Shown here: positions 1 through 8,337 of the stretch, one piece after another
Layout: the number at the start of each line of letters is the position of its first letter
Numbering within the stretch: position 1 is the first letter of the stretch
Origin: Clostridia bacterium
GTDB taxonomy: Bacteria; Bacillota; Clostridia; Oscillospirales; CAG-272
Direction of reading: 5' to 3'
Assembly (NCBI GenBank): GCA_017504995.1
Contig: JAFVQC010000039.1
Location: forward strand, 1-43,957
Length of the DNA stretch: 43,957 bases
The notes under the pieces: model-generated
Seen by the model: only the letters and a program-made list of their open reading frames with translations
What the model was told of the DNA's origin: nothing
Database searches by the model: none
Translations under genes and position numbers: made by a program

Positions 1-129
1 AGCCAAAAAACTTTCAAAGTCATTATGAAGCAAATAACATAATAATACATCCGCTAAATCAAATAACAAACAACCAATAACAATACCAATTGCCCATCGG
101 AGAAATGTTTTATCAATCTTTTTCATCAT
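1..129 (-). CDS. Small membrane protein, C-terminus cut by the window edge
   Basis: Reads leftwards from ATG at 129 and is still open at base 1, giving 43 visible residues that begin MMKKIDKTF. A short positive N-terminus is followed by a hydrophobic stretch (about residues 11-34), so this is a membrane protein or signal-anchored protein. A good ribosome site (GAGGAGTGG) lies just upstream. It follows directly after the orphan lipase-tail fragment, as the other small membrane protein (360-806) follows the complete lipase. The two proteins share only the MKK-plus-TM layout and are not obvious copies. By position it could be an immunity-type partner; that is inference. The rest of the gene lies outside the window. 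Confidence 0.6.
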   Translation of the reverse strand, partial: MMKKIDKTFLRWAIGIVIGCLLFDLADVLLCYLLHNDFESFLA

Positions 130-136
130 CCACTCC

Positions 137-334
137 TCACTTTGCATAGTAATTTACGGTTACGTATTCAGCGGTAAAAGCAGGTTCATTTGCAGAATAT
201 TTGGAAAGAGAGACTGTGTCAACAGAATCCAAATTCTCCAAGCAAACCGCCCTATCCGACAATCCCGTTGCGCTGTAATCCATTCGAATGGTGGACGTTT
301 CGTCAAGGGAAACACTCGTTTTCCATCCCCCCAT
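137..334 (-). pseudogene. Orphan C-terminal fragment of the secreted lipase
   Basis: About 57 residues from SLDETSTIR to the stop match the last 57 residues of the complete lipase (818-4963) at roughly 70 percent identity, and the DNA is also recognisably similar. Nothing corresponds to the other 1300 residues. Similarity extends to about base 325 with a one-base length difference, and then stops at a perfect hairpin (328-351). The apparent start codon lies inside that hairpin and has no ribosome site, so the fragment is probably not translated from there. A different small membrane gene follows it. It is either the remnant of a tandem duplication or a spare C-terminal cassette of the type seen in polymorphic toxin loci. 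Confidence 0.75.
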
Positions 335-351
335 CGGTTGCCCGATGGGGG
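328..351. repeat. Perfect 10-bp hairpin at the breakpoint of the lipase-tail duplication
   Basis: CCCCCATCGG and its exact complement are separated by TTGC. It lies 8 bases beyond the stop codon of the membrane gene at 360-806 and marks the edge of similarity of the orphan lipase tail. No T-run follows on either strand, so it is not a standard intrinsic terminator, although it could stabilise or end the minus-strand transcript. Confidence 0.7.
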
Positions 352-359
352 TGTGTTGC

Positions 360-806
360 TTATACCGCCGCTTCTTCGGATTCAGCTACTTCTTTTTTCT
401 TTTCCTTGCGACGCTGGAAATACCAAACAAGTCCTTCCGCAAGCCAAAGCATAACGATCAGACAAGCCGCAGGAATCAAAAGCCACGATTGGCATACAAA
501 AATTACATCCTCTAAATCCATTACTATTACAAAAAAAGTTAGAATCAAATAAAGTGCCAAAAAAGTTTCTGCAATTTTAAAAGGTAGAATTGTTCTGTTT
601 TTCTTTTGATCAATCAAAAATTTAACTAAAAATAATAATTCTTCAAAAGCAATTAACAACGGCACTAAAATAATAGGAAAAACCACAAATACGAAGCCCC
701 CCCAAGCGCGATTAAGATCAATTATTCCCCAGATTAGGTAAACAAGAAGAAAAGCAATTACAATCAAAACAGAGAAAATATAGAAAATCCTGTTTGTCTT
801 TTTCAT
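360..806 (-). CDS. Four-TM small membrane protein, putative partner of the lipase
   Basis: 148 residues with four hydrophobic segments and a charged C-terminal tail (RRKEKKKEVAESEE). The reading frame also contains an ATG at 821 that overlaps the lipase stop, but the ATG at 806 has the proper Shine-Dalgarno (GGGGAG, 5 bases away) and is chosen. It is translationally close-coupled to the lipase gene and must share its transcript. I recognise no family. A membrane protein directly behind a secreted enzyme with an RHS-toxin-like N-terminus could be an immunity protein, an export helper or an anchor. The first is suggested by the second, non-homologous membrane gene behind the orphan lipase tail. 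Confidence 0.75.
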   Translation of the reverse strand: MKKTNRIFYIFSVLIVIAFLLVYLIWGIIDLNRAWGGFVFVVFPIILVPLLIAFEELLFLVKFLIDQKKNRTILPFKIAETFLALYLILTFFVIVMDLEDVIFVCQSWLLIPAACLIVMLWLAEGLVWYFQRRKEKKKEVAESEEAAV

Positions 807-817
807 ACAATCTCCCC

Positions 818-3800
818 TCATTCCTTACAATAATTTACGTTTACGTATTCAGCGGAAAAAACAGGTTCGCTTGCGGAATGTTCTGATAGCGAAATAGTAT
901 CAATAGAATTTAAACTATTCAGACAAACTGCCCTATCCGATAATCCCGTTGCGCTGTAATCTATTCGAATTGTAGACATTTCGTCAAGGGAAATTATATT
1001 CTCCAGCGAATACTGATCCGATTCCAATAAATACTGATACGAATCGTTGCCCAAATCCCATGCAGAACCCACACAATGCTTAACACCTACATCATCCGTA
1101 TAATATACCTTGCTTCCCTCTACGTACAATTCATATCCGCTACCGTTTACAATGGTAACAGACTGTACTTTTTTCGTAACGACAGTCACTTTTTCACTTT
1201 GCCTTGCTTGTATTTCCGCCACTTCCTCGCTTGATAGCGCATAACTCGAATTTGCCGTTCCGTTGATAATGCTCTTGATCAATTGGATACAGTCATTATT
1301 TTTGATTAAGCCCGTATGTGTATCCTGAATCATATAGGTTTTGGCTGATCCTTGTTCCGCATTATTCAGCGCACTGTAAAGCGGTACCGTTTGATCTCCG
1401 AGTTGAATCGTCAACGTATCAACAGAACCATTATTATCATAATTCACTCCGCTAATCGTTTCCTCTCCGTACCCCGCGATTTTGTAGCAATCCACGTCAC
1501 TATGCTCGGTAATATGAACACCCGAATTGATCAAAGAAGCATGAAAATTCACCGCAGCGTCAAACATCGGCTTCGTAGACCCATCTGCTTTTTTTGCCCA
1601 GTCTAAGGTTTTCATAAAATTCCACGAGGAATCAAAGCCGTTGATCGCAGTTCCGTTGTTAATATACGACGTATATCTGTTAAAATATTGTTGGGAAGGA
1701 AGAAGCTCATAGACGGCAGGCATATTCAACGCATATTCTGACATATTGAACCAAAACTCAGCCCCTTCCATCAATTCTCCCGTCTCTATTACATACAATG
1801 CTTTCGGCGCACCCGTATACGGTGTTCCCACCGTGATCAATTTATCCACCTTCGCGCGGTTTGTAGCGGAACGATCTAAGTATGCGGAAGCTACTAATCC
1901 GCCCATACTATGCGCCACTAAAATATTATCCTCATAATTGGTTAGAACGATCTCCAATTGCGCTGCCGCAGAAGCGCAAGACATTCTCCAATCATAGGCA
2001 AAAAAGATAATATCATATTCCTCTTGATAAGTTCCCTTAAGTCCATTATAAATATTCTTATAATAATTGAGAATACCATAATTATCCGGATTATAAGGTA
2101 TGATATCGGTTCTGATTGAACATCCGTTTTCGTCGCAGGCGATCTCGTCCAATCCATTCAAAGTAAATTTAGTATCATTAAACCAAATATGTGCTCCGTC
2201 ATACGTTTGCAAATGACTGCAAGTAATTCCCGGTACGATGACGATGGCTTTATCATTTGCGCTGATTAAATTCCATTCGTCTCGATACGACGTATCCGAC
2301 TCGTAGTTTTTTTGACGGATATTGGTTCCGCTACCAATTCCCGTACCAACCACTACGACCAACGAAGTTCCTTCTCTTGCTTTTGCCTGTATTTTATAGG
2401 AACCGGACGAAACCTCTGTCAATCTCCATATTTGCCGATCAAGCGTAGACGTTGAAAAGCCCTGTTCTATAATATTCGACCCACTCGTTGTATTATCGGG
2501 TGCCGTTAAATACAGTCTGCTATCAACATTGCGAATCGTATAATACCCATTTCCGTAATGTTCAACCAGCCAATTTTGTTTTGATGTTCCATCGTCACTA
2601 TGCTGTTCCATGAAATGCTCATCACCGTTGTCGGGTTGCATATATAATCCCGTTTCTTTGTTTTTGAAATGGAAATTTCCTTCCATAGACTGCTCTACTG
2701 TGATATTGTAATACCAGATATACGGCGCGCCGTCAAAGGTCACGCTGATACGAACCAAGCCTGCGGAGTGCATCGTCACCACGCCAGTGGAAGCGTCGAT
2801 GGTTGCCTTGTTGCTATCGGAATAATCCTCGTTCGCTACGCCATAAACGATAGGACCGTTTCTTCCTACCACCGAGCTATACATATACGCGTTGAAATCA
2901 AAGGTTTGTCCAGTGATCATCGTCGTGGGATAGGAGTCGGTAACGATGCCGTTGATTTCTGCTCCCGTATATGGAACAAGTCTCCAATACGAGCACGTTC
3001 CCGCACTGCTTTTTGTATAAACATCCGAACCGTCCAAACCGGTTATTGCCGCCGTCAAATATTGCGGATAGATTTCGGAGCTGTTCTGTATGGTATATGC
3101 GTCTTCACTCGGATCATAAACGAAGCTCCATTCATTGAGGGACGAAAATCGCCACATTTCATCCGTCGTCGGCACAGAATCTACGATCACCCGTTTGTTC
3201 CAAGCATTCTCGTCATTCGCATCCTCGGGGTGCGTTGCCAAGCCAACGCTACAGTTTAACAGCGAACGAACTGAATAATAGTTCTGCTGATAAAACGTTG
3301 GGCTCGTTGTCATGTAAGTAATTTTAAACAACTGGCTTCGATTCCCGTCCGTATCCGTTCCCGACCACTGATGTACCGTCGTGCCTGCCGTATGTACGCC
3401 GTACTGTACGTCCAAATACTTTCCCGTTTTCGTATTGATAATTTTGTATACGCCATTGGGAATAAGGGAATTTTCGCGGTAGGATATATGGAAATAGGGA
3501 TAATCAGCCGCCATGGCATCGAAGGAGGTCAAAATCACCGAGCTGTTCATTCCCGAAAGATATTTGATTCCAAATCCGTAATTTTCCTCTCCCGCAAGCC
3601 AGTCGCCAACGAGCTCGGTTACGTCAAACGTCACAAAATCCAATATGTCTGTCGCATCAAAGTTAGCCGTGCCCAAGCAAATGGTATCCAATCCCATGTT
3701 GGCATTCTGATTTGCCGTGTTCCATGTCAATTGCCGCTGATCCCATGGTGCAACTGCCCGATAGATACCTGCGGTAAGGCTACCACTCGTTACGTAGTCG

Positions 3801-4963
3801 TAATAATGGTAATACAAGAATAAATTTGCCGAACAAAACGTCGTATTTTCGGGAAGGCTTGGCATATTCGAACGAATATATACCACCGTATGACTGCCAA
3901 GAACGATTTCCTCCTCAAAACCATAATTGGTATCGGGATTGTAAGATTCTACGTAGGTATCGAACACCACGTCTTTTTTTATCGTCGGGTCAACGGTCAC
4001 GGGGAAGGCTCTGCCCTCGGCGTTGATCCAGTCGGGGTCGGCGATGACCTTCAGCCGATACGCGCCCCCTCCCGTTTGCGTGAGAGTATAGGAAACGTCC
4101 CAAGAATAATTGCCGTTCGCGTCGTACATATAGGGCGCGGGAATGACGTACTGCTCCGTTCCCGTGTCCGCGTCCGAAAGCTGAACCGAGCCGTCTGCCC
4201 GCAGGGTAGCGGTCAGTCCCGAAAGCGTCAGCGCGAAGTCGTAGGTATACGAAGTGCCCGCTTGCTTGACGATGATGTTTTCCTTGATGCTGTCACCCGT
4301 CAGCACGTACTCCAGATCGGTATTGGCTCTGACGTTGGTATAGGTGATCGAGCTTGCGTTCCGTACCGTCTGGGCTTCCTCTATGGTGCGGTAGGTGGAG
4401 CTTGCTTCTCGCGTCGGCGCGTTGGTCACCGTCGTCACCGACGCCGCCCCTTGCAGCTCTAATCCCGTTCCCGTACTCAAGGGCGCTCCCATCAGCTTCA
4501 TTGCCACCGAATATCCGTCCTCGTTGAGGACAAACAACTGCTCATTGGGCAAATATTGCTTGGCAAAGATCAGGCGAAGGTCATCCGTAGCATAGGCGTT
4601 TTTGACCTTGCTGACGTTTGCCGATAAATTGTTGTTGATATCCTGCCATACTCCGTCTGTGTCCTTGCGGTGTACTGCCGTTCCGTAGACCACCGCCTGC
4701 ACCGTTCCGTCGGGCATACGGAAATGCTTGACGTTCTTCTCCCGTCGGGATACGATCTCAAATATTTCTCCCTCGGTGTCCTGTTCCGCGTCGGGATTTT
4801 CCATCACCGAATCGGCGACGGTTTGAGCAGGAATTGTGGAATCTTTCGCGCTTTCTGCTCCCGATTCCACTGAAAAAATGGGAATCGGGAAATTACAAAG
4901 CAGTAAAACGAGCGTCAATAAGAGCGCGGTAATTTTCATTCTTTGCGTCCGTTTCATTTTCAT
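818..4963 (-). CDS. Secreted multidomain lipase/esterase with ricin-type lectin domains and polymorphic-toxin-like N-terminus
   Basis: 1381 residues. Signal peptide at about residues 1-32. A region beginning FEIVSRREKNVKHF and VHRKDTDGVWQDI resembles the N-terminus of clostridial DNRLRE/RHS-type secreted proteins. A DNRLRE-like beta domain follows (about 328-500), then a ricin-B-type lectin module (about 503-670), an Ig-like linker, a second ricin-type module (about 765-900), and an alpha/beta-hydrolase of the LCAT/PGAP1 lipase type (about 905-1230). The nucleophile is Ser1019 in VAHSMGG; Asp1190 (GDQTVPL) and His1216 (DTHTG) fit the rest of the triad. A 150-residue tail has no recognised family, and its last 57 residues are duplicated at 137-334. 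The start has AAAGGAGAG upstream and a strong promoter at 5061-5089. It probably acts outside the cell on lipids or esters bound through its lectin domains. Either a nutrient lipase or an antagonistic toxin is possible. Confidence 0.85.
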   Translation of the reverse strand: MKMKRTQRMKITALLLTLVLLLCNFPIPIFSVESGAESAKDSTIPAQTVADSVMENPDAEQDTEGEIFEIVSRREKNVKHFRMPDGTVQAVVYGTAVHRKDTDGVWQDINNNLSANVSKVKNAYATDDLRLIFAKQYLPNEQLFVLNEDGYSVAMKLMGAPLSTGTGLELQGAASVTTVTNAPTREASSTYRTIEEAQTVRNASSITYTNVRANTDLEYVLTGDSIKENIIVKQAGTSYTYDFALTLSGLTATLRADGSVQLSDADTGTEQYVIPAPYMYDANGNYSWDVSYTLTQTGGGAYRLKVIADPDWINAEGRAFPVTVDPTIKKDVVFDTYVESYNPDTNYGFEEEIVLGSHTVVYIRSNMPSLPENTTFCSANLFLYYHYYDYVTSGSLTAGIYRAVAPWDQRQLTWNTANQNANMGLDTICLGTANFDATDILDFVTFDVTELVGDWLAGEENYGFGIKYLSGMNSSVILTSFDAMAADYPYFHISYRENSLIPNGVYKIINTKTGKYLDVQYGVHTAGTTVHQWSGTDTDGNRSQLFKITYMTTSPTFYQQNYYSVRSLLNCSVGLATHPEDANDENAWNKRVIVDSVPTTDEMWRFSSLNEWSFVYDPSEDAYTIQNSSEIYPQYLTAAITGLDGSDVYTKSSAGTCSYWRLVPYTGAEINGIVTDSYPTTMITGQTFDFNAYMYSSVVGRNGPIVYGVANEDYSDSNKATIDASTGVVTMHSAGLVRISVTFDGAPYIWYYNITVEQSMEGNFHFKNKETGLYMQPDNGDEHFMEQHSDDGTSKQNWLVEHYGNGYYTIRNVDSRLYLTAPDNTTSGSNIIEQGFSTSTLDRQIWRLTEVSSGSYKIQAKAREGTSLVVVVGTGIGSGTNIRQKNYESDTSYRDEWNLISANDKAIVIVPGITCSHLQTYDGAHIWFNDTKFTLNGLDEIACDENGCSIRTDIIPYNPDNYGILNYYKNIYNGLKGTYQEEYDIIFFAYDWRMSCASAAAQLEIVLTNYEDNILVAHSMGGLVASAYLDRSATNRAKVDKLITVGTPYTGAPKALYVIETGELMEGAEFWFNMSEYALNMPAVYELLPSQQYFNRYTSYINNGTAINGFDSSWNFMKTLDWAKKADGSTKPMFDAAVNFHASLINSGVHITEHSDVDCYKIAGYGEETISGVNYDNNGSVDTLTIQLGDQTVPLYSALNNAEQGSAKTYMIQDTHTGLIKNNDCIQLIKSIINGTANSSYALSSEEVAEIQARQSEKVTVVTKKVQSVTIVNGSGYELYVEGSKVYYTDDVGVKHCVGSAWDLGNDSYQYLLESDQYSLENIISLDEMSTIRIDYSATGLSDRAVCLNSLNSIDTISLSEHSASEPVFSAEYVNVNYCKE

Positions 4964-5060
4964 AATCTCTCCTTTCTCGAATCTCTTTTTCGGACTTGTT
5001 TTCGTGATAAAGCTTTTTTGATCCCTCCTTTTTTGAATTAGGAAATTTCTTCCTGCTTTT

Positions 5061-5089
5061 ATTATACAATAAGCCTATGAATTTGTCAA
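5061..5089 (-). promoter_or_regulatory. Sigma-A promoter of the lipase operon
   Basis: On the minus strand TTGACA (5084-5089) and TATAAT (5061-5066) are separated by exactly 17 bases, a perfect consensus promoter. It leaves an untranslated leader of about 90 bases. Confidence 0.9.
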
Positions 5090-5120
5090 TACTCCGATCT
5101 GATTTTCGTCAAATCGCATA

Positions 5121-5151
5121 AAAGAGAAGGGCGGCTGCCAAGACAGTCGCC
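5121..5151 (-). terminator. Probable terminator of the small gene at 5157-5387
   Basis: An 8-bp stem with one mismatch (GGCGACTG with CAGCCGCC on the minus strand) is followed by the pyrimidine-rich CTTCTCTTTT. It begins 5 bases after the stop codon. Confidence 0.5.
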
Positions 5152-5156
5152 GTTTG

Positions 5157-5387
5157 TTAGGTGCGAGAAGATGAAGCGCCTGCTCCCTTTCCGCCAAGCT
5201 TTTTTACAAATCCCCGTATTTCCTCGGGGGTTCCAATGGCGATGACCTGTCTCATCAGCGCCCGTTTGCGCGTATCGTCCAAGGAACGGAAATACGCCAT
5301 TGCCGCCTCGTTTTCCATGAGCGCAAAGCCGAAGCCGAAGGGATAGATCATTTCATCGGACGGTTTGCTTTTTTGTATCGATTCCAA
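5157..5387 (-). CDS. Small conserved helical protein of Clostridia
   Basis: 76 residues from a TTG start at 5387, which has GGAGG eight bases upstream. The frame is open to a second TTG at 5426 (89 residues), but that one lacks a ribosome site. The sequence contains PFGFGFALMENEAAMAYF, followed by a charged helical stretch about 40 residues long and a short basic end. Proteins of this size and pattern, with a gly/phe turn, 'ALxENxxAMxxF' and a helix ending in a 'xxExRxFV' motif, are common uncharacterised small proteins in Clostridia as I recall them. No function is assigned. The gene is divergent from the dCMP deaminase gene. Confidence 0.65.
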   Translation of the reverse strand: MESIQKSKPSDEMIYPFGFGFALMENEAAMAYFRSLDDTRKRALMRQVIAIGTPEEIRGFVKKLGGKGAGASSSRT

Positions 5388-5482
5388 ATTTTCAGCCTCC
5401 GTGTCTTTTTTTACAGTATGTCTCAAAATTCTTTTTCTTATGACCGATTCCTTGCTTTTTTTAAGAAATGTGGAAAAATGCC

Positions 5483-5511
5483 TTGATTTATGGTTCGGTT
5501 TATTGTATAAT
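5483..5511 (+). promoter_or_regulatory. Sigma-A promoter of the dCMP deaminase-rimI-tsaD operon
   Basis: TTGATT (5483-5488), a 17-base spacer and TATAAT (5506-5511), 50 bases before the chosen start codon. Confidence 0.8.
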
Positions 5512-5560
5512 ATTTATGTATGCGTTTTTGTCGCGATTTTCTATGATGGGAGAAATGAGG

Positions 5561-6049
5561 ATGGCAAGAGTTTCAAAACATAATTATTATCTGGATATTG
5601 CCCAGACCGTGGCGGAACGGTCTACCTGTTTGCGGAAAATGTACGGCGCGATCATCGTGAAGGATGACGTGATCGTTTCCACGGGCTATAACGGCGCGCC
5701 CAGAGGAAGAAAAAATTGCAGTGATATCAATTATTGTATGCGCGACAAGCTGAACATTCCCCGCGGAGAGCGCTACGAGCTTTGCCGTTCGGTTCACGCT
5801 GAGGCGAACGCCATCATTGCGGCGGCGCGGGAACGGATGCTGGGCGCGACCTTGTATATGGTTTGTGTCGATCCCGCAAGCGGAGAGATCGTCGGCGGTA
5901 CGTCCAGCTGTATGATGTGCAAGCGGTTGGTGATCAACGCGGGTATTTCTACCGTCATCGTACGGGATACGAAGGACGAGTTCCGCGTCATCAGCGTAGA
6001 GGATTGGATCGAAAACGACGATTCTCTGAGTGGAACCTTCGGGTATTGA
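5561..6049 (+). CDS. dCMP deaminase (ComEB-type)
   Basis: 162 residues; deaminates dCMP to dUMP, feeding dTMP synthesis. The zinc-dependent deaminase signature is present: H79-A-E81 supplies a zinc ligand and the proton shuttle, and the CxxC of C117 and C120 supplies the other ligands. The N-terminal YNGAPRG and the Cys-rich KNCSD insert are typical of the dCMP/ComE deaminase family. The frame is open further upstream, but the ATG at 5561 has GGGAGA at the right distance and lies downstream of the promoter. It is first in a run with rimI and tsaD. Confidence 0.9.
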   Translation: MARVSKHNYYLDIAQTVAERSTCLRKMYGAIIVKDDVIVSTGYNGAPRGRKNCSDINYCMRDKLNIPRGERYELCRSVHAEANAIIAAARERMLGATLYMVCVDPASGEIVGGTSSCMMCKRLVINAGISTVIVRDTKDEFRVISVEDWIENDDSLSGTFGY

Positions 6050-6496
6050 GTGATGAAAATCAGCGTCGTCTCCCTTCTTCGGGAGCATCTTGGAGAGATC
6101 GCGGAGCTGGAACGGCTTTGCTTTTCGGAGCCGTGGTCGGAAAACAGTCTTTTGCTTCTGACCGAGGAGAACAACTTTGGCGCGGTGGCGCTTTCGGACG
6201 GACACGTCGTGGCGTACGGCGGTATGACGACGGTATTGGACGAGGGAAGCATCACCAACGTTGCCGTTTGCCCCGACTTTCAACGGCAGGGAATCGGCAG
6301 AGCAATTTTGACCGCTTTGCTGTCCGAGGCAAAGGCGAGGGGCATCGAATCGGTCTTTTTAGAGGTGCGGGAGTCCAACGCGCCTGCGCGAGGACTTTAT
6401 CGCTCGGCAGGATTCTCCGAGGTGGGAATCCGAAAGAATTTTTACCGTCAGCCCACCGAGCATGGGATACAGATGGTGTGGACCAATCAAAAATAA
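6050..6496 (+). CDS. rimI: Ribosomal protein alanine N-acetyltransferase RimI (GNAT)
   Basis: 148 residues from GTG at 6050, immediately after the preceding stop; an ATG follows one codon later (6053). GNAT fold: acetyl-CoA loop RQGIGRAIL, then 'LEVRESNAPARGLYRSAGF', the usual RimI motif, and C-terminal 'NFY...' segment. The family acetylates the N-terminal alanine of ribosomal protein S18. Its place directly upstream of tsaD matches the common tsaE-tsaB-rimI-tsaD order, although tsaE and tsaB are absent here and a deaminase gene stands in their place. Confidence 0.9.
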   Translation: MMKISVVSLLREHLGEIAELERLCFSEPWSENSLLLLTEENNFGAVALSDGHVVAYGGMTTVLDEGSITNVAVCPDFQRQGIGRAILTALLSEAKARGIESVFLEVRESNAPARGLYRSAGFSEVGIRKNFYRQPTEHGIQMVWTNQK

Positions 6497-6554
6497 TGAA
6501 AAAGGAAGCTTCTTTGCGGCATCTTTTGTCATTGCCGCAAGAGAAAAGGGAGTT

Positions 6555-7559
6555 ATGATCGTTCTTGGCATGGAAAGCTCCTGTGACGAAACCTCGGCGG
6601 CGGTGATCCGCTTCGAGGGGGGAAGGCGTGAAATCCTTTCCAACATCGTGGCGTCACAGATCGAAATACATCGGTTATACGGCGGTGTCGTGCCCGAGAT
6701 CGCCAGCCGCGCCCATATTGAGGCGGTAAGCGGGATCACCTATCGCGCGCTGGAAGAAGCGGGTGTGACCCTTTCGGACGTTGGGTGTGTGGCGGTGACC
6801 TCTCACCCCGGCTTGATCGGCGCGCTTTTGGTAGGTGTGAATTTTGCGAAATCTCTGGCGTTTTCTCACGGCATTCCGCTTGTGGCGGTGAATCACGTCA
6901 AAGCCCACGTGGCGGCGGCGTATCTGGAAGAGCCGACCTTGGAGCCGCCCTTTTTGGCATTGGTGATCTCGGGTGGGCATACGTCCTTCTATCGCGTGGA
7001 TTCCTACACCGACTTTTGCGAGATCGGCGGGACGAGAGACGACGCGGCAGGCGAAGCGTTCGATAAGATCGGACGGGTGATCGGCATGCCTTATCCCGCG
7101 GGCGCGGCAATGGACAAGCTGGCGTATGAGGGAAATCCAAGCGCCGTCAAGCTGCCTTCTCCCGCCCTTGTGGGGGAGACCCTTGATTTTTCCTTCAGCG
7201 GTCTGAAAACGTCGGCGCTGAATTATATCAACGGACAAAGACAAAAGGGGATCGAGCCGTCCCACGAGGATCTGACGGCGTCCTATACGAAGGTGATCGT
7301 GGACGCCATCGTAAAAAAGACCGACGCGGCGCTGAGGCAAACGGGTGCGAAAACCTTGGTGCTTGCAGGGGGCGTGGCGGCAAATTCTCATATCCGACAC
7401 GGTCTTGAAGTGTTGTGCGAAAAGCACGGAGTGCGGTTTTGCAAGCCGTCTCTCTCGCTTTGCTCCGACAACGCGGCAATGGTAGCGGCGGCAGGTTATT
7501 TTGAATATTTGGACGGCAATTTTGCCGACACGTCTCTGAATGCATCCGCTTTGGATTGA
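6555..7559 (+). CDS. tsaD: tRNA N6-threonylcarbamoyladenosine transferase TsaD
   Basis: 334 residues, the normal length. TsaD transfers the threonylcarbamoyl group to A37 of ANN-decoding tRNAs, together with TsaB and TsaE. Diagnostic pieces are LGMESSCDETSAA at the N-terminus, metal-binding H114 and H118 in NHVKAHVAA, ISGGHTS, the ASKHA-type GGTRDDAAGEAFDKIGR loop, LAGGVAANSHIR and CSDNAAM near the end. The ATG at 6555 has GGGAG upstream. The frame is open to 6462, but that would overlap rimI and lack a ribosome site. A 58-base gap separates it from rimI. Confidence 0.95.
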   Translation: MIVLGMESSCDETSAAVIRFEGGRREILSNIVASQIEIHRLYGGVVPEIASRAHIEAVSGITYRALEEAGVTLSDVGCVAVTSHPGLIGALLVGVNFAKSLAFSHGIPLVAVNHVKAHVAAAYLEEPTLEPPFLALVISGGHTSFYRVDSYTDFCEIGGTRDDAAGEAFDKIGRVIGMPYPAGAAMDKLAYEGNPSAVKLPSPALVGETLDFSFSGLKTSALNYINGQRQKGIEPSHEDLTASYTKVIVDAIVKKTDAALRQTGAKTLVLAGGVAANSHIRHGLEVLCEKHGVRFCKPSLSLCSDNAAMVAAAGYFEYLDGNFADTSLNASALD

Positions 7560-7620
7560 CGGAGACGACGGAAAGGCGGAACAATCAGTGACAGACTATG
7601 AATCGAAGGAAAAGGACGAA

Positions 7621-8337
7621 ATGAGTGAGAGCGTACGTCAGGAGAACAAGGAAAAAGAAGTGCTCCGACCGACGGTCTCCCCTGCGGTAATCAACCGATT
7701 GCCTCGGTATTTTCGGTATTTGCGGGAATTGATCCGTATGGGAAAGACTCGCGTCAGCTCCTTGGAGCTTTCCAAAATGATGAACGTAACGGCGTCCCAG
7801 ATCCGTCAGGATCTGAACTGCTTCGGCGGCTTTGGGCAGCAGGGGTACGGATATAACGTCAATTATTTATATACGAAAATTTGTGAGATCTTGGGCGTTG
7901 GCATCGGTTTTCGCGCGGCGGTGATCGGCGCGGGAAATCTGGGAAGCGCGCTTGTGCGCTGTCCTGTATTTGAGCAGCGCGGTGTGGACGTGGTTGCCAT
8001 GTTTGACGTAGACAAGACGGTCGTAGGGAAAAAGATCGGAAACGTTCGCGTGTATCACATGAACGAGCTTGAAAAACGAATCAAGAGTCTTTCGGTGGAT
8101 ATGGTGATCTTTACGATGCCGAAGGACTGTATCGACGAGATCGTTGCCCGTTTGCAGAAAACGAGCGTGTACGGAATCTGGAATTTCACGGGGACTGAGC
8201 TGGAATCGGACAGCCTTGTGGTAGAAAACATTCACATTGGCGATTCGTTGATGGCGCTTTGCTTTGAGGTGGCGCAACGAATGGAACAGGAAAAAAGAAA
8301 GAACGGTAAAGACGGGAAAAAACCATGGGAAAAGTAA
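7621..8337 (+). CDS. rex: Redox-sensing transcriptional repressor Rex
   Basis: 238 residues. An N-terminal winged helix (about 20-85) contains SSLELSKMMNVTASQIRQDL and a GGFGQQGYGYNV turn typical of Rex. A Rossmann NAD(H)-binding domain follows with VIGAGNLGSAL, and the C-terminal swapped helix ends FEVAQRM. Rex represses fermentation and anaerobic redox genes until NADH rises. The ATG at 7621 has GAAGGA and AGGA upstream. The gene overlaps the next by 13 bases, so rex, the dnaD-like gene and the dnaI-like gene are probably co-transcribed. A basic KNGKDGKK tail is unusual but short. Confidence 0.95.
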   Translation: MSESVRQENKEKEVLRPTVSPAVINRLPRYFRYLRELIRMGKTRVSSLELSKMMNVTASQIRQDLNCFGGFGQQGYGYNVNYLYTKICEILGVGIGFRAAVIGAGNLGSALVRCPVFEQRGVDVVAMFDVDKTVVGKKIGNVRVYHMNELEKRIKSLSVDMVIFTMPKDCIDEIVARLQKTSVYGIWNFTGTELESDSLVVENIHIGDSLMALCFEVAQRMEQEKRKNGKDGKKPWEK

